Below, piece by piece: positions 1 to 8,290 of a stretch of 64,000 bases of DNA. Below the pieces are notes generated by a model. It saw only the letters and a program-made list of their open reading frames with translations, had not been told where the DNA came from and ran no database searches. The stretch's first letter is position 1, and the number at the start of each line of letters is the position of its first letter. Source of the DNA: Clostridia bacterium (lineage in GTDB: Bacteria; Bacillota_A; Clostridia; Oscillospirales; CAG-272); contig JAFTUD010000010.1 in the NCBI GenBank assembly GCA_017466455.1, positions 65,596-129,595 of the forward strand, read 5' to 3'. The position numbers and the translations under genes are program-made.

Positions 1-29
1 AACACTCACCGTTGTAAAGGAGCAAATTC

Positions 30-1208
30 TTGCAAGCCTCAAATTTAACTGATATGATATATTTTGATAACAGCGCGACAACTAAAATGTCCGAAAGGGC
101 AAGGGCAAAAATGATGTCCGTGGCAAGCGACATCTTCGGCAACCCCTCGTCGCTTCACAGCGTAGGAGCCTTGGCGGAGAAGGAAATTACCCGCGCAAGG
201 GAAATTATAGCCACATCACTCGGCATTTTGCGCCCACAAAGGTGGGAAATTGTCTTTACCTCGGGCGGAACCGAGTCAAATAACCTTGCAATTTTCGGCG
301 TTGTCAACGCAAAGAAAAGACAGGGTAATGAAAAAATAATGATTACCGACTCCGAGCATTCCTCGGTTGAGGAGTGCGCAAGACACCTTGAGGCGCAGGG
401 CTACCAAATCCTGAGAGTGCCGACAAGAGGCGGAGAGCTTGATTTTGACTTCATAGAAAATAACGCGCAGGGCGTGATTTTGGCATCGCTTATGCATGTA
501 AATAACGAAACGGGTGCACTCTACGATGTTGCCCGCGCCTTTAAGCTGATAAGAGAAAAAAGCCCGAGCTGTGTCTGCCATTCGGACTGTGTTCAATCAT
601 ATTTGAAGGTGAAATTCACTAAAAAATCCCTCGGTGCGGACCTTATCTCAATAAGCGCGCATAAGGTCAACGGACCCAAGGGCGTCGGCGCACTCTACAT
701 AGCCCCCGAAATCATAAAGGCAAAGAAGATAGTGCCGATAATCCTCGGTGGCGGACAGGAGGGGGCGTATCGCTCGGGAACGGAAAACACCTATGGCATT
801 TGCGCCTTTGGAGAGGCGGTTAAGGAGCATACGGAGTCCCTTCGCGATGAAATTGAGAAAATGCGAGAGCTTCGTGAATATCTCTTTATGAATATGCCAA
901 GCGAAATTAAGGTTAAATTGCCTATTTTACACGCACCGCATATTCTTAATATCACAATGCCGAAAATAAAGAGCGAAACGGTCCTTCACGACCTTAGCGC
1001 AAAGGGCATTTTCGTGTCATCGGGCTCGGCATGTGCCTCTAATTCCTCACATAAGGCATCAAGAGCGCTTATAGCCTTCGGCACTACCGAGGACGAGGCG
1101 GATACATCAATTCGCATCTCCCTAAGCCCCGAAAGCACAAGGCAAGAGGCTGACGCGCTTATTGAGGCGCTAAAGGACTCGCTTTCCCGCTTGGCACGCA
1201 AAGCATAA
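30..1208 (+). CDS. cysteine desulfurase, NifS/IscS-like (class V aminotransferase)
   Basis: PLP enzyme that removes sulfur from L-cysteine as an enzyme-bound persulfide for Fe-S clusters or tRNA thiolation. Visible are the N-terminal YFDNSATT motif, the PLP lysine in SAHKVNGPKG (Lys212) and the persulfide cysteine in SSGSACAS (Cys335). The 392-residue length fits the family. I choose the TTG start at 30 because AAAGGAG at 16-22 is 7 bases upstream; the alternative ATG at 54 has no site. It lies about 3.4 kb from thiI, and a dedicated desulfurase near ThiI (the NifZ arrangement) is common in Firmicutes, so sulfur donation to ThiI is a reasonable inference. It faces the next gene convergently. 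Confidence 0.93.
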   Translation: MQASNLTDMIYFDNSATTKMSERARAKMMSVASDIFGNPSSLHSVGALAEKEITRAREIIATSLGILRPQRWEIVFTSGGTESNNLAIFGVVNAKKRQGNEKIMITDSEHSSVEECARHLEAQGYQILRVPTRGGELDFDFIENNAQGVILASLMHVNNETGALYDVARAFKLIREKSPSCVCHSDCVQSYLKVKFTKKSLGADLISISAHKVNGPKGVGALYIAPEIIKAKKIVPIILGGGQEGAYRSGTENTYGICAFGEAVKEHTESLRDEIEKMRELREYLFMNMPSEIKVKLPILHAPHILNITMPKIKSETVLHDLSAKGIFVSSGSACASNSSHKASRALIAFGTTEDEADTSIRISLSPESTRQEADALIEALKDSLSRLARKA

Positions 1209-1270
1209 AGAAAAAGCGCCCCTTAATAAGTCGCATATTTGCAAGGAATTAAAATCAAATATAAAATTAA

Positions 1271-1298
1271 AACAGCAACCGCGAGGTTGCTGTTTTTT
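1271..1298. terminator. bidirectional rho-independent terminator
   Basis: A perfect 10-bp stem, AACAGCAACC paired with GGTTGCTGTT, closes a GCGA (GNRA) tetraloop and is followed by T residues. It sits between the convergent desulfurase and the 1308-1889 gene and can serve both. Confidence 0.85.
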
Positions 1299-1307
1299 GC
1301 TGAATTA

Positions 1308-1889
1308 TTACTTAAATGAGATAACCATAGTGCTCGGGAATTTATATTCCTTAATAAGGTCGTGTAGCCTCATTGCACCAGCATCGGCTATTGAAATCTC
1401 CTTTGCCGTTTCAAACTTAGAGTTTGTAATGTCCGAATGGCTGACTACAACCGTGTCCTTATTTGCAAGGTAGCCCGCCCTTTTAAGGTCACTTACAAAA
1501 TCCTTAACAAGTAGCGACTCGCTTGCTACAAAGTATTCAAACTCAACTAAGCGTGAGGTGAGCGCGATTCTGAAATCGAACGGCTTTTTAATCTCCTTTA
1601 CCGCATCCATCTTTATCATGTGGTGACCCCAGCTTCCCTCAACGAAAAGGAACTCACCCTTCTTAAAGTAGGCAAAGCAAAACGCGCCCGTCAGCCCTTC
1701 CTTCTTGAGAGAGTGCTTAGTGTTGGTCACAACATGATATTTCTTCATGTCGTAAACAGTTACATACTCAATAAATTTCTTGTCAAAGCCATACCTGTCG
1801 TAAACCGCCAAGATAAGGTCCCTTACGCTTCCGTTCTCATCAAAGTCGATTTCAACTTTTTGCCTTAGATTAAAAAATGTGCATTTCAT
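1308..1889 (-). CDS. hypothetical protein, 193 aa
   Basis: I do not recognise this protein. It has no signal peptide or membrane segment, so it is probably cytoplasmic. The composition is mixed alpha/beta with many aromatic and charged residues, and the N-terminus (MKCTFFNLRQKVEIDFDENG) looks like an antiparallel beta start. The ATG at 1889 is preceded by a weak GGGGG stretch. It is a single-gene unit between the terminator at 1271-1298 and a gene-free, C-rich stretch. Codon use matches the neighbours and no competing frame is longer, so it is probably a real gene of unknown function. Confidence 0.6.
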   Translation of the reverse strand: MKCTFFNLRQKVEIDFDENGSVRDLILAVYDRYGFDKKFIEYVTVYDMKKYHVVTNTKHSLKKEGLTGAFCFAYFKKGEFLFVEGSWGHHMIKMDAVKEIKKPFDFRIALTSRLVEFEYFVASESLLVKDFVSDLKRAGYLANKDTVVVSHSDITNSKFETAKEISIADAGAMRLHDLIKEYKFPSTMVISFK

Positions 1890-2184
1890 AGTAATACCCC
1901 CAAATTTGTTTTCTCTAAGGCAATTTTACCACAGATCAAATCCCATTTCAACCCTAAAGAGGAATTTAAATATATTGTCCCACCTCTGTGGACATGAGCG
2001 AGAATAAACACCCCGCAAAATCTAAAGGGCACAAAAAATCTCCAAAAGCCCGTGAACCCCCCGAAGGCGTTCAAAAATCATCAAAAAGCCCCCAAAAGTA
2101 GCTCAAAACCACCGAAATCGCCCTTTAAATACAATAACTGAACAAATGAACATCTGAACATATCATAAAATTAAAGCAAAAAAC
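1890..2184. other. gene-free stretch, C/A-rich low complexity
   Basis: No convincing gene is present. From about 2000 to 2130 the plus strand is rich in short AAA and CCC runs and poor in G, similar to stretches at 42001-42060 and 44590-44740. An open frame on the minus strand (1886-2074) reads through it but has no ribosome binding site or recognisable product. Confidence 0.6.
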
Positions 2185-2225
2185 AAAACCGATGAAAGCG
2201 AGTCTGCCTCAAAATCATCGGTTTT
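2185..2225 (-). terminator. terminator of the proB-proA-thiI-lipoprotein operon
   Basis: An 11-bp stem (AAAACCGATGA with TCATCGGTTTT) with a 19-base loop lies 18 bases past the lipoprotein stop codon. On the minus strand it is followed by a T-rich run. Confidence 0.75.
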
Positions 2226-2242
2226 TATTTTGAATATTAAGC

Positions 2243-4336
2243 CTATTGCTTTATAGCGCTATTTGAGCCTGCGTTGCCGTTTGCGCCTGCATCGCCGTTC
2301 CTGCCAAGAGCGTGGCCTGAGCCACTCGCTCCGCCGATTCCGCCAAAGCCACCTGTCAGAGTCGTGGTGTAGCTGTTGCTATATGTACCCGTATAGATAA
2401 TAGGCGCACCGCCGTTTCCGCCATTTCCACCGTTACCGCCGTTGTAGCCACCGCTTAAGATTTTTGTGTCACCGCCATCTCCGCCATTACCGCCGTTGCC
2501 ACCGCTTCCGCCGGTTACTGACAAGCCGTTTGAAAGGACATAGATATTCTCGGCGTAAAGCGCGCACGTTCCGTTACCGCCGTTTTGGGCGTTCTTTTCC
2601 TCGGCGGTATTGCTTCCGTCCTCGCCGTTAATTCCGTTCCAGCCCGTCCAGCCGTCGCCACCCTCAAGGAATAGCTTAGCGCCGTTTTCGGTAAGGACCT
2701 TAATGTAAATTGTCTTTGCCGAAACTGCAACCGTTGGATTTTCGTGTGAACGGTTAGATGAGGAAACGACCGTTGTCGTTCCGTTAGCGCCATGGAGCTT
2801 GCTTTGTCCCCTTACCGCGTTGAGCCTTAAAATGCCACTCGCAACAAGCGGACACTTACCCTCGGCGTTCTCGCTCGAGGAGTTGAAGTCATAAAGACTG
2901 AGCGTAAGGTCATCGCACTCCGACTTTACAGTAAATGCTTTCGGAGACGGATAGGTAAGGCAACTATATAGGTCAAGATATGCAATATCCTTTACCTTAA
3001 TATCCTTATTGTAATTGCAGTCGGTTATGATTATATAGTTACTGCCCGAGGTGAGATAGCCGTTATTTGCGGTTAGACAATCGGAAACCTCTTTTTCGGT
3101 AAAGTAAATGCTCCTTGCAAACGAATCTATCGCAGTCGCATTAAGGGTGACGCCCTCAACAGCCTCAAATTCAAGCGTGCCTGCCTTAACCCTCTCGGTA
3201 ATTCTCTCAAGGCTCTGCCTTGAAATCGCATCGAGTGAGCCGATGATTGACAGCCTTTTAAGGCTCGTCATTTCGTCCATCATCTCGTGATTGATAACCG
3301 TGTCACCGTTGTTTTCAAGCGTAAGCTCCTCAATCTTTGAAAGGTCGCAATATTTTGGAAACAGGATTCCTCTTATTGAGCCGAAGTTAATCTTTTTAAG
3401 ATTAGGCATCCAAGAAAGAATGCTCACCTCATTAACCCCAACATCAGTTCCCTTGAAGTTAATTTCGGTCATAGCGCAAATTGTATTGTAAGGCACATTT
3501 TGTCCGCTTAGCTGACCGAGCGAGTCAAGTGTGTTGAAAATAGCCCTTGATACGCTACAACCACTCATTGCATAAGGAATTGTATAGACATTTCCCGATT
3601 CCTTGCACTTGAATTTAAAGCTTGACATCGAGCGCACCGAGCCGATAACCTCAATACAAGCCTTGCCGGACGGTGAGTCAGTCTTAATTCTTATAAATCC
3701 GTTATCGTCTACAATCTCGTAAAAGTCCGAAAGGGAAGCGGGAAGGGCGGAAATTTGATACCACGAGCTAAGCGTGCAGTTGTATCCCATAGCAGTTGTC
3801 AGAGCTTGATGTATGTCGTTCTCATTTGGAAGAACATAAACAGTAACAGTGTTATTGCTCTCTTGACCGCGTACCTTCATTTTAAGTGTAACAATACCCG
3901 CCTCGGATGCGGTAAGGAAAATTCCGCTGTCAGTGTGGTCAAGCGTGGTTGAGGCGCTCGACTCTACAACCTCAATGTCAACATCAATAGGCTGAAGCGT
4001 ACCGAAGCCCCCGCCCTGTATCTCAAAGGAAATTTTCTCACTCTTGCCAATCGTGTAAACAGTGCTTGACGCCTTGAACGCAAAGCCCGTGTCCGTGACA
4101 GTGCTTTCACTCTCGCTCTCGCTCGGCTGTTCACTCGGCACTTGGCTTTCGCTTGATGATGCCTCACTCTGTTGTGGCGGAGTGCTTTCGCTTTGGCTTG
4201 GCGCGCTCTCGCTCTCGCTTTGCGCTTGGCTTTCGCTTGATGATGACTCACTCGTTTCAACAGTAACATCACAGGAAATTACCGTAAGCGCAAGAAATAT
4301 AAGAGTCAGCGCCGTAATCAAAATTTTTCTAATCAT
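2243..4336 (-). CDS. surface lipoprotein with Ser/Glu-rich linker, LRR-like core and Gly-rich tail
   Basis: A 697-residue predicted lipoprotein. The N-terminus is a short basic and hydrophobic signal ending in the lipobox VISC, with the cysteine about residue 22. A low-complexity linker of Ser, Glu and Gln follows to about residue 80, then a bacterial Ig-like stretch (about 85-170), a region with LRR-like spacing (about 290-400), and a tail from about 560 rich in GGNGG units resembling Gly-rich cell-wall proteins. It follows the DUF1292 gene by 15 bases and ends the operon at the 2185-2225 terminator. It is probably exposed on the cell surface; ligand unknown. It has no obvious link to proline synthesis or tRNA thiolation and may simply be a passenger in the operon. 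Confidence 0.75.
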   Translation of the reverse strand: MIRKILITALTLIFLALTVISCDVTVETSESSSSESQAQSESESAPSQSESTPPQQSEASSSESQVPSEQPSESESESTVTDTGFAFKASSTVYTIGKSEKISFEIQGGGFGTLQPIDVDIEVVESSASTTLDHTDSGIFLTASEAGIVTLKMKVRGQESNNTVTVYVLPNENDIHQALTTAMGYNCTLSSWYQISALPASLSDFYEIVDDNGFIRIKTDSPSGKACIEVIGSVRSMSSFKFKCKESGNVYTIPYAMSGCSVSRAIFNTLDSLGQLSGQNVPYNTICAMTEINFKGTDVGVNEVSILSWMPNLKKINFGSIRGILFPKYCDLSKIEELTLENNGDTVINHEMMDEMTSLKRLSIIGSLDAISRQSLERITERVKAGTLEFEAVEGVTLNATAIDSFARSIYFTEKEVSDCLTANNGYLTSGSNYIIITDCNYNKDIKVKDIAYLDLYSCLTYPSPKAFTVKSECDDLTLSLYDFNSSSENAEGKCPLVASGILRLNAVRGQSKLHGANGTTTVVSSSNRSHENPTVAVSAKTIYIKVLTENGAKLFLEGGDGWTGWNGINGEDGSNTAEEKNAQNGGNGTCALYAENIYVLSNGLSVTGGSGGNGGNGGDGGDTKILSGGYNGGNGGNGGNGGAPIIYTGTYSNSYTTTLTGGFGGIGGASGSGHALGRNGDAGANGNAGSNSAIKQ

Positions 4337-4351
4337 ATAATCTCCTTAGCC

Positions 4352-4603
4352 TTAATTACCGTCGTGGTCAATGGCTGAAAGCCTCGCCTGAAAAACGCTC
4401 TCAAGCTTGTCAAGCTCCTTGCCCTCAACGGAAACAAAGCTCTCGTTTTTTTTGCCCTCGTTAATCTTCTTTACAATGTAGTATTCGGTGGAAACAGGCA
4501 CAATGGCAAGATAGCTTCCGCCGTCAACGGAGCATTCGTCAAGAATTTCGTAAAGCGTGTCAACGCCGTTTTCATCGGTTAAGGTAATGTATCTTTTACT
4601 CAT
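4352..4603 (-). CDS. DUF1292 family protein (YrzB-like)
   Basis: A small acidic cytoplasmic protein of 83 residues that matches the DUF1292 pattern: an opening ITLTDENGVDTLYEIL strand, a central YLAIVPV and a YYIVKK strand. The family is widespread in Firmicutes and has no proven function. Its ATG shares one base with the thiI stop (TAATG), which suggests translational coupling, and the lipoprotein gene follows 15 bases downstream. Confidence 0.85.
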   Translation of the reverse strand: MSKRYITLTDENGVDTLYEILDECSVDGGSYLAIVPVSTEYYIVKKINEGKKNESFVSVEGKELDKLESVFQARLSAIDHDGN

Positions 4604-5829
4604 TATCTGCCCTCTCCTTCAATAATGTTATCACCAAAATGCTTAACAACAACCGCATACCTTGTCGCATATGCTTCCTCAACAAGCGCATCAAAATCAA
4701 GCTTGCGCTCCTCGGCAATAACCGCCTCAAGCTCTGGGCGTGTGCGCGGATGCCTTGGAGTAAACACGGTACAGCAGTCCTCATACGGTAAAATAGATGT
4801 GTCATAAGCGCCGATGCGCCTTGAAATCTGGATAATTTCTTCCTTGTCCATTCCGATAAGCGGACGGTAAATAGGAATATCCGACATCGTATTAGTAACA
4901 TTTATCGCCTTCATCGTTTGGCTTGCAACCTGACCGAGGCTCTCGCCCGTGATAATCGCATCACAGCCAAGCTCATGAGCGAGCTTGACGGAAAGCGCCA
5001 TCATATAGCGACGCAGTAGCAGGGTGAAGTAGTCCTCATCGCAGTTGTCACGAATAAGCTCCTGAATATGAGTAAGCGAGATTATATGCACCCTCATTCG
5101 CATGGTGTAGTCGGTTAGCGACTTCGCAAGCGAAAGCACCTTGTCCCTTGCCCTCTCGGAGGTGTAGGGATAGCTCTCAAAGTGGATTGCCTCAATTTGA
5201 ACACCGCGCTTAGCCATCATAAAGCCCGCAACAGGGGAGTCAATTCCGCCCGAAAGCAGGAGTAGACCCTTACCCGATGAGCCGGCAGGGATACCGCCCG
5301 CGCCCTTTTCCTGACCTGCGTGAATGTACGCTTCATTTTCACGAATTTCAACCTGCACGGTAATTTCGGGATTGTGAAGGTCAACCTTGATTTTACCGCC
5401 CATAGCCTCAAGCACCGCGGCGCCAACCTCACCCGCAAGCTCGGGAGAGCCGAGAGGGAAGCGCTTGTCGGAGCGCTTAGCAGTAGCCTTAAAGGTCTTG
5501 TATCCCCTTAATTTCTCGGGAATATATTTTCTTACCATGTCAAGAATGACATCAAGCTTCTTTTCGCACGCGATAGCACGGGTAACGCCGACGAAGCCGA
5601 ATACATGCTTTGCCTGCTCGGTCATCTCGTCCATCATTTCGGCGCTGTCCTCATCAAGAGGCTCACAAAATACAGTAGACTGTGCGTAATGTATCTTGAA
5701 ATTGCCGAAGCGCTTAGCACGCCTTTTAAGCTCCTTAATCATCTTAGCCTCAAATTCGGAGCGATTAGCACCCTTTAGAATGACCTCTCCGTATTTGCAT
5801 AAAATAACTTCCTTAATTTTCTCACTCAT
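4603..5829 (-). CDS. thiI: tRNA 4-thiouridine synthase ThiI
   Basis: ThiI adenylates U8 of tRNA and inserts sulfur delivered as a persulfide by a cysteine desulfurase; the same activity can feed thiamine thiazole synthesis. The 408 residues contain an N-terminal ferredoxin-like part, a THUMP domain (about 60-165) and a PP-loop ATPase with the motif SGGIDSPVA at 193-201. The C-terminal rhodanese domain of the E. coli enzyme is absent, as is usual in Firmicutes. A conserved EDCCTVFTPRHP segment holds a cysteine pair. The start overlaps the proA stop in ATGA. The cysteine desulfurase at 30-1208 is a plausible sulfur donor. Confidence 0.95.
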   Translation of the reverse strand: MSEKIKEVILCKYGEVILKGANRSEFEAKMIKELKRRAKRFGNFKIHYAQSTVFCEPLDEDSAEMMDEMTEQAKHVFGFVGVTRAIACEKKLDVILDMVRKYIPEKLRGYKTFKATAKRSDKRFPLGSPELAGEVGAAVLEAMGGKIKVDLHNPEITVQVEIRENEAYIHAGQEKGAGGIPAGSSGKGLLLLSGGIDSPVAGFMMAKRGVQIEAIHFESYPYTSERARDKVLSLAKSLTDYTMRMRVHIISLTHIQELIRDNCDEDYFTLLLRRYMMALSVKLAHELGCDAIITGESLGQVASQTMKAINVTNTMSDIPIYRPLIGMDKEEIIQISRRIGAYDTSILPYEDCCTVFTPRHPRTRPELEAVIAEERKLDFDALVEEAYATRYAVVVKHFGDNIIEGEGR

Positions 5830-7076
5830 CTTATTTGTCCGTCACCCTTGATAATATATTTCGTTGTAGTAAGCGCCATAAGCCCCATAGGACCTCTTGC
5901 GTGTAGCTTTTGAGTTGAAATTCCAATCTCCGCCCCAAAGCCAAACTCACCGCCGTCGGTAAATCTTGTAGATGCGTTTACATACATAGCGCAGGAGTCA
6001 ATCTCGTTGACAAATTTGTCAGCGCTTCTCATGCTCTCGGTAATTATAGACTCACTGTGTCCCGTGGTGTATCTGTTGATATGGCAAATGGCTTCATCTA
6101 CGCTGTCAACCACCTTAACCGAAACAATGTAGTCGTCATACTCAGTAGCGTAGTCCTCATCGCTTGCCGCCGAAATGTCCTTAATAATCTCACGGCACCT
6201 GTCACAGCCACGAATGTCAAGCGAATATTTCCTTGTCATATCGTAAAATCTTGTAAGAAACTCGCTTGCAATATCCTTGTGTAAAAGAATTGTTTCAATA
6301 GCATTGCATACGCTCGGACGGGAACATTTAGCATTGAGCGCAACCTCAAGCGCCATATCGAGCGAGGCGCTTGAATCAACAAATAAATGACAGTTGCCCG
6401 CACCTGTTTCAATCACAGGCACGCTCGCATTCTCACAAACGCTCTTGATAAGCCCCTTGCCACCACGGGGAATTAAAACATCAATGTAGCCACGCATGCC
6501 CATTAGCACAGTAGCGCTTTGCCTTGTCGTGTCCTCAATTAGCGAAACCATATTTTCATCATAGCCAAGAGAGGAAATTGCCCCCCTCATAATTGAAACA
6601 ACGCATTTGTTGGTAAAAATCGCTTCCTTACCGCCCCTTAAAATAACCGCATTACCGCTTTTAAGGCAAAGAGAGGTCGCGTCGGGAGTTACATTCGGGC
6701 GCGCCTCGTATATCATGGCAACAACACCGAGAGGGACTCTCATTTTGTGTATTTCAAGACCGTTAGGCCGTGTAAAAATCTCACCCGAGCCAATAGGGTC
6801 GTCAAGCTCCGTAACCTTCAAAATGGCATCGCAAATGCCATCAATCCTTGATGAATTTAGCATAAGACGGTCAAGCATGGCGTCACGGATTCCGTTTTCC
6901 TTGGCATTTTTAAGGTCTATTTCATTTTGCTCAATAATCGCGTCCTTGCTCTGGCGAAGCGAGGAGGCAATAGCGCAAAGGATTTCATTTCTTTGCTTAC
7001 CGCTAAGAGAGGAAAGCGTGCGTGAGGCGCTCCTTGCCCCCTCGCAAATTCCCTTAATGTATTCAAAAAGCTCCAT
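5826..7076 (-). CDS. proA: glutamate-5-semialdehyde dehydrogenase ProA
   Basis: Second enzyme of proline synthesis: it reduces gamma-glutamyl phosphate with NADPH to glutamate semialdehyde. The product has 416 residues. Family features include GAGNCHLFVD, the active-site cysteine region SRPSVCNAIETILL and a C-terminal segment around GEFGFGAEIGIS. I start it at the ATG of MELFEY (7076) because GAAGGGA lies 6 bases upstream; a TTG 21 bases earlier would extend it by 7 residues into proB. It begins 2 bases past the proB stop and overlaps thiI by 4 bases, so proB-proA-thiI is one transcript. Confidence 0.95.
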   Translation of the reverse strand: MELFEYIKGICEGARSASRTLSSLSGKQRNEILCAIASSLRQSKDAIIEQNEIDLKNAKENGIRDAMLDRLMLNSSRIDGICDAILKVTELDDPIGSGEIFTRPNGLEIHKMRVPLGVVAMIYEARPNVTPDATSLCLKSGNAVILRGGKEAIFTNKCVVSIMRGAISSLGYDENMVSLIEDTTRQSATVLMGMRGYIDVLIPRGGKGLIKSVCENASVPVIETGAGNCHLFVDSSASLDMALEVALNAKCSRPSVCNAIETILLHKDIASEFLTRFYDMTRKYSLDIRGCDRCREIIKDISAASDEDYATEYDDYIVSVKVVDSVDEAICHINRYTTGHSESIITESMRSADKFVNEIDSCAMYVNASTRFTDGGEFGFGAEIGISTQKLHARGPMGLMALTTTKYIIKGDGQIR

Positions 7077-7077
7077 A

Positions 7078-7869
7078 TTAGTCCCTTCTTCCCGCAAAAT
7101 ATGTTCCTACATGCTTTCCATCAAGAATGTCATAAAGTATAGCGGGATTTTCACCGTTTATAATAAGCATAGGAATTCCGTTTTGTGACGCAATATCCGC
7201 CGCGTTTATCTTCGCAATCATACCGCCCGTGCCTCTTTTAGTGCCTGCGCCCCCAGCATATGAGCGAATTTTGTCATCAATTACCTCAACCCTGTCAATG
7301 AGCTTAGCGTCATCGAATTTTCTCGGGTCCTTGTCGTAAAGACCGTTAATATCGGAGAGGTTTATAATAAGGTCAGCCTTGCAGGCAATAGCAACATAAG
7401 CCGAAAGCGTGTCGTTACCGCCGAAATCAAGACCCTCGCACGAAACGGAGTCGTTTTCGTTTACAATCGGCACACAGCCCATTCTGATAAGAGAGAAGAA
7501 GGTGTTTCTTGCAAGCTCAAGCCTGTGTGGGTCGTCAACAACATCCTTAGTCATAAGAATCTGCGCAACCGTGTGCCCGTAATTTGAGAAAAATCCGTCA
7601 TAAATCTTAACAAGCTGTCCTTGACCAACCGCCGCGCAAGCCTGCTTTTCGGCAAGGGTTTGAGGATATTCGCTCATCGCAAGCCTTGCAAAGCCCGCAC
7701 CAACCGCGCCAGAGCTTACCATAACGACCTCGTGACCCGCATTTTTGAAGTCCGAAACCGCCCTTGTAAGAAGCTCAATGCGCCTTAAATTGAGCGCACC
7801 GCTTGGATATGTAAGCGTAGATGTACCTATTTTTATTACTATTCTTTTGCAGTTTTTGATAATGCCCAT
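7078..7869 (-). CDS. proB: glutamate 5-kinase ProB (kinase domain only)
   Basis: First enzyme of proline synthesis: ATP-dependent phosphorylation of glutamate, normally feedback-inhibited by proline. The 263 residues cover one amino-acid-kinase domain, with VIKIGTSTL near the start, VSSGAVGAG, ENDSVS and a GTGGMIAKI motif near the end. The C-terminal PUA domain of longer ProB proteins (about 365 residues) is missing, a known short form. GGAG lies 6 bases before the ATG, and a good promoter is found at 7922-7950. First gene of the operon. Confidence 0.95.
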   Translation of the reverse strand: MGIIKNCKRIVIKIGTSTLTYPSGALNLRRIELLTRAVSDFKNAGHEVVMVSSGAVGAGFARLAMSEYPQTLAEKQACAAVGQGQLVKIYDGFFSNYGHTVAQILMTKDVVDDPHRLELARNTFFSLIRMGCVPIVNENDSVSCEGLDFGGNDTLSAYVAIACKADLIINLSDINGLYDKDPRKFDDAKLIDRVEVIDDKIRSYAGGAGTKRGTGGMIAKINAADIASQNGIPMLIINGENPAILYDILDGKHVGTYFAGRRD

Positions 7870-7888
7870 AATTTATCTCCGAAAAATC

Positions 7889-7917
7889 TTGAAATTTGTA
7901 ATATCGTGGTGTATAAT
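7889..7917 (+). promoter_or_regulatory. sigma-A type promoter for zapA-U32-maf-nth
   Basis: TTGAAA at 7889-7894 and TATAAT at 7912-7917 are separated by 17 bases, about 59 bases upstream of the zapA ATG. The two divergent promoters leave only four bases between their -10 boxes. Confidence 0.78.
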
Positions 7918-7921
7918 TTAT

Positions 7922-7950
7922 ATTATACATACGAAAATATTAAAATTCAA
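7922..7950 (-). promoter_or_regulatory. sigma-A type promoter for proB-proA-thiI operon
   Basis: On the minus strand, TTGAAT (7950-7945) and TATAAT (7927-7922) are separated by 17 bases, about 50 bases upstream of the proB ATG. It is back to back with the zapA promoter. Confidence 0.75.
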
Positions 7951-7975
7951 TAGTTTTAGAAAAAGAGATGAGAAA

Positions 7976-8290
7976 ATGAAACAGAAATTTTTTGTAGAAA
8001 TCGCAGGAGTTAGGCTCGGAATTATCTCCGAGGAGGGACAGGAATATGTCGAGGGCGTTGCAAGGGCGGTAAACGATAGAATTAATCAAATGGTTAAAAG
8101 CCAAAGGCATTGCTCGCTTGTAGAGGCTGCAATTTTCTGCGCTATGGACTTTTATAGCACGGGCGAGGGCGATAGCAGAAAGGTTAAAAACCTTGAGGCA
8201 CAGGTTGCGCTCTACCAGGCGAATGTAAACCGCTTAAAGAAAGAAAATGAGGAGCTAAGGGCACGCCTTAACGGAAACAATGGACAATAA
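7976..8290 (+). CDS. zapA: cell division protein ZapA
   Basis: A 104-residue ZapA-family protein, which bundles FtsZ filaments at the division ring. The N-terminal globular part has the typical order of a beta hairpin (KFFVEIAGVRLGI), then EGQEYVEGVARAVNDRI, and a C-terminal coiled coil rich in Lys, Glu and Leu from about residue 70. An upstream in-frame extension to 7745 runs through the promoter and proB and is not real. The gene overlaps the U32 gene by 11 bases, so the two are probably coupled. Confidence 0.88.
   Translation: MKQKFFVEIAGVRLGIISEEGQEYVEGVARAVNDRINQMVKSQRHCSLVEAAIFCAMDFYSTGEGDSRKVKNLEAQVALYQANVNRLKKENEELRARLNGNNGQ

Noticed and set aside
1886..2074. 62-codon open frame on the minus strand
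   Set aside because: Lies in the low-complexity C-rich stretch; no start signal, no recognisable motif.
3964..4272. Arg/Ala-rich open frame on the minus strand
   Set aside because: An alternative frame of the Ser/Glu linker of the lipoprotein; composition is a by-product of repeated TCG/GAG codons.
7745..7975. N-terminal extension of ZapA
   Set aside because: It runs through proB and both divergent promoters; the ATG at 7976 begins the family sequence.
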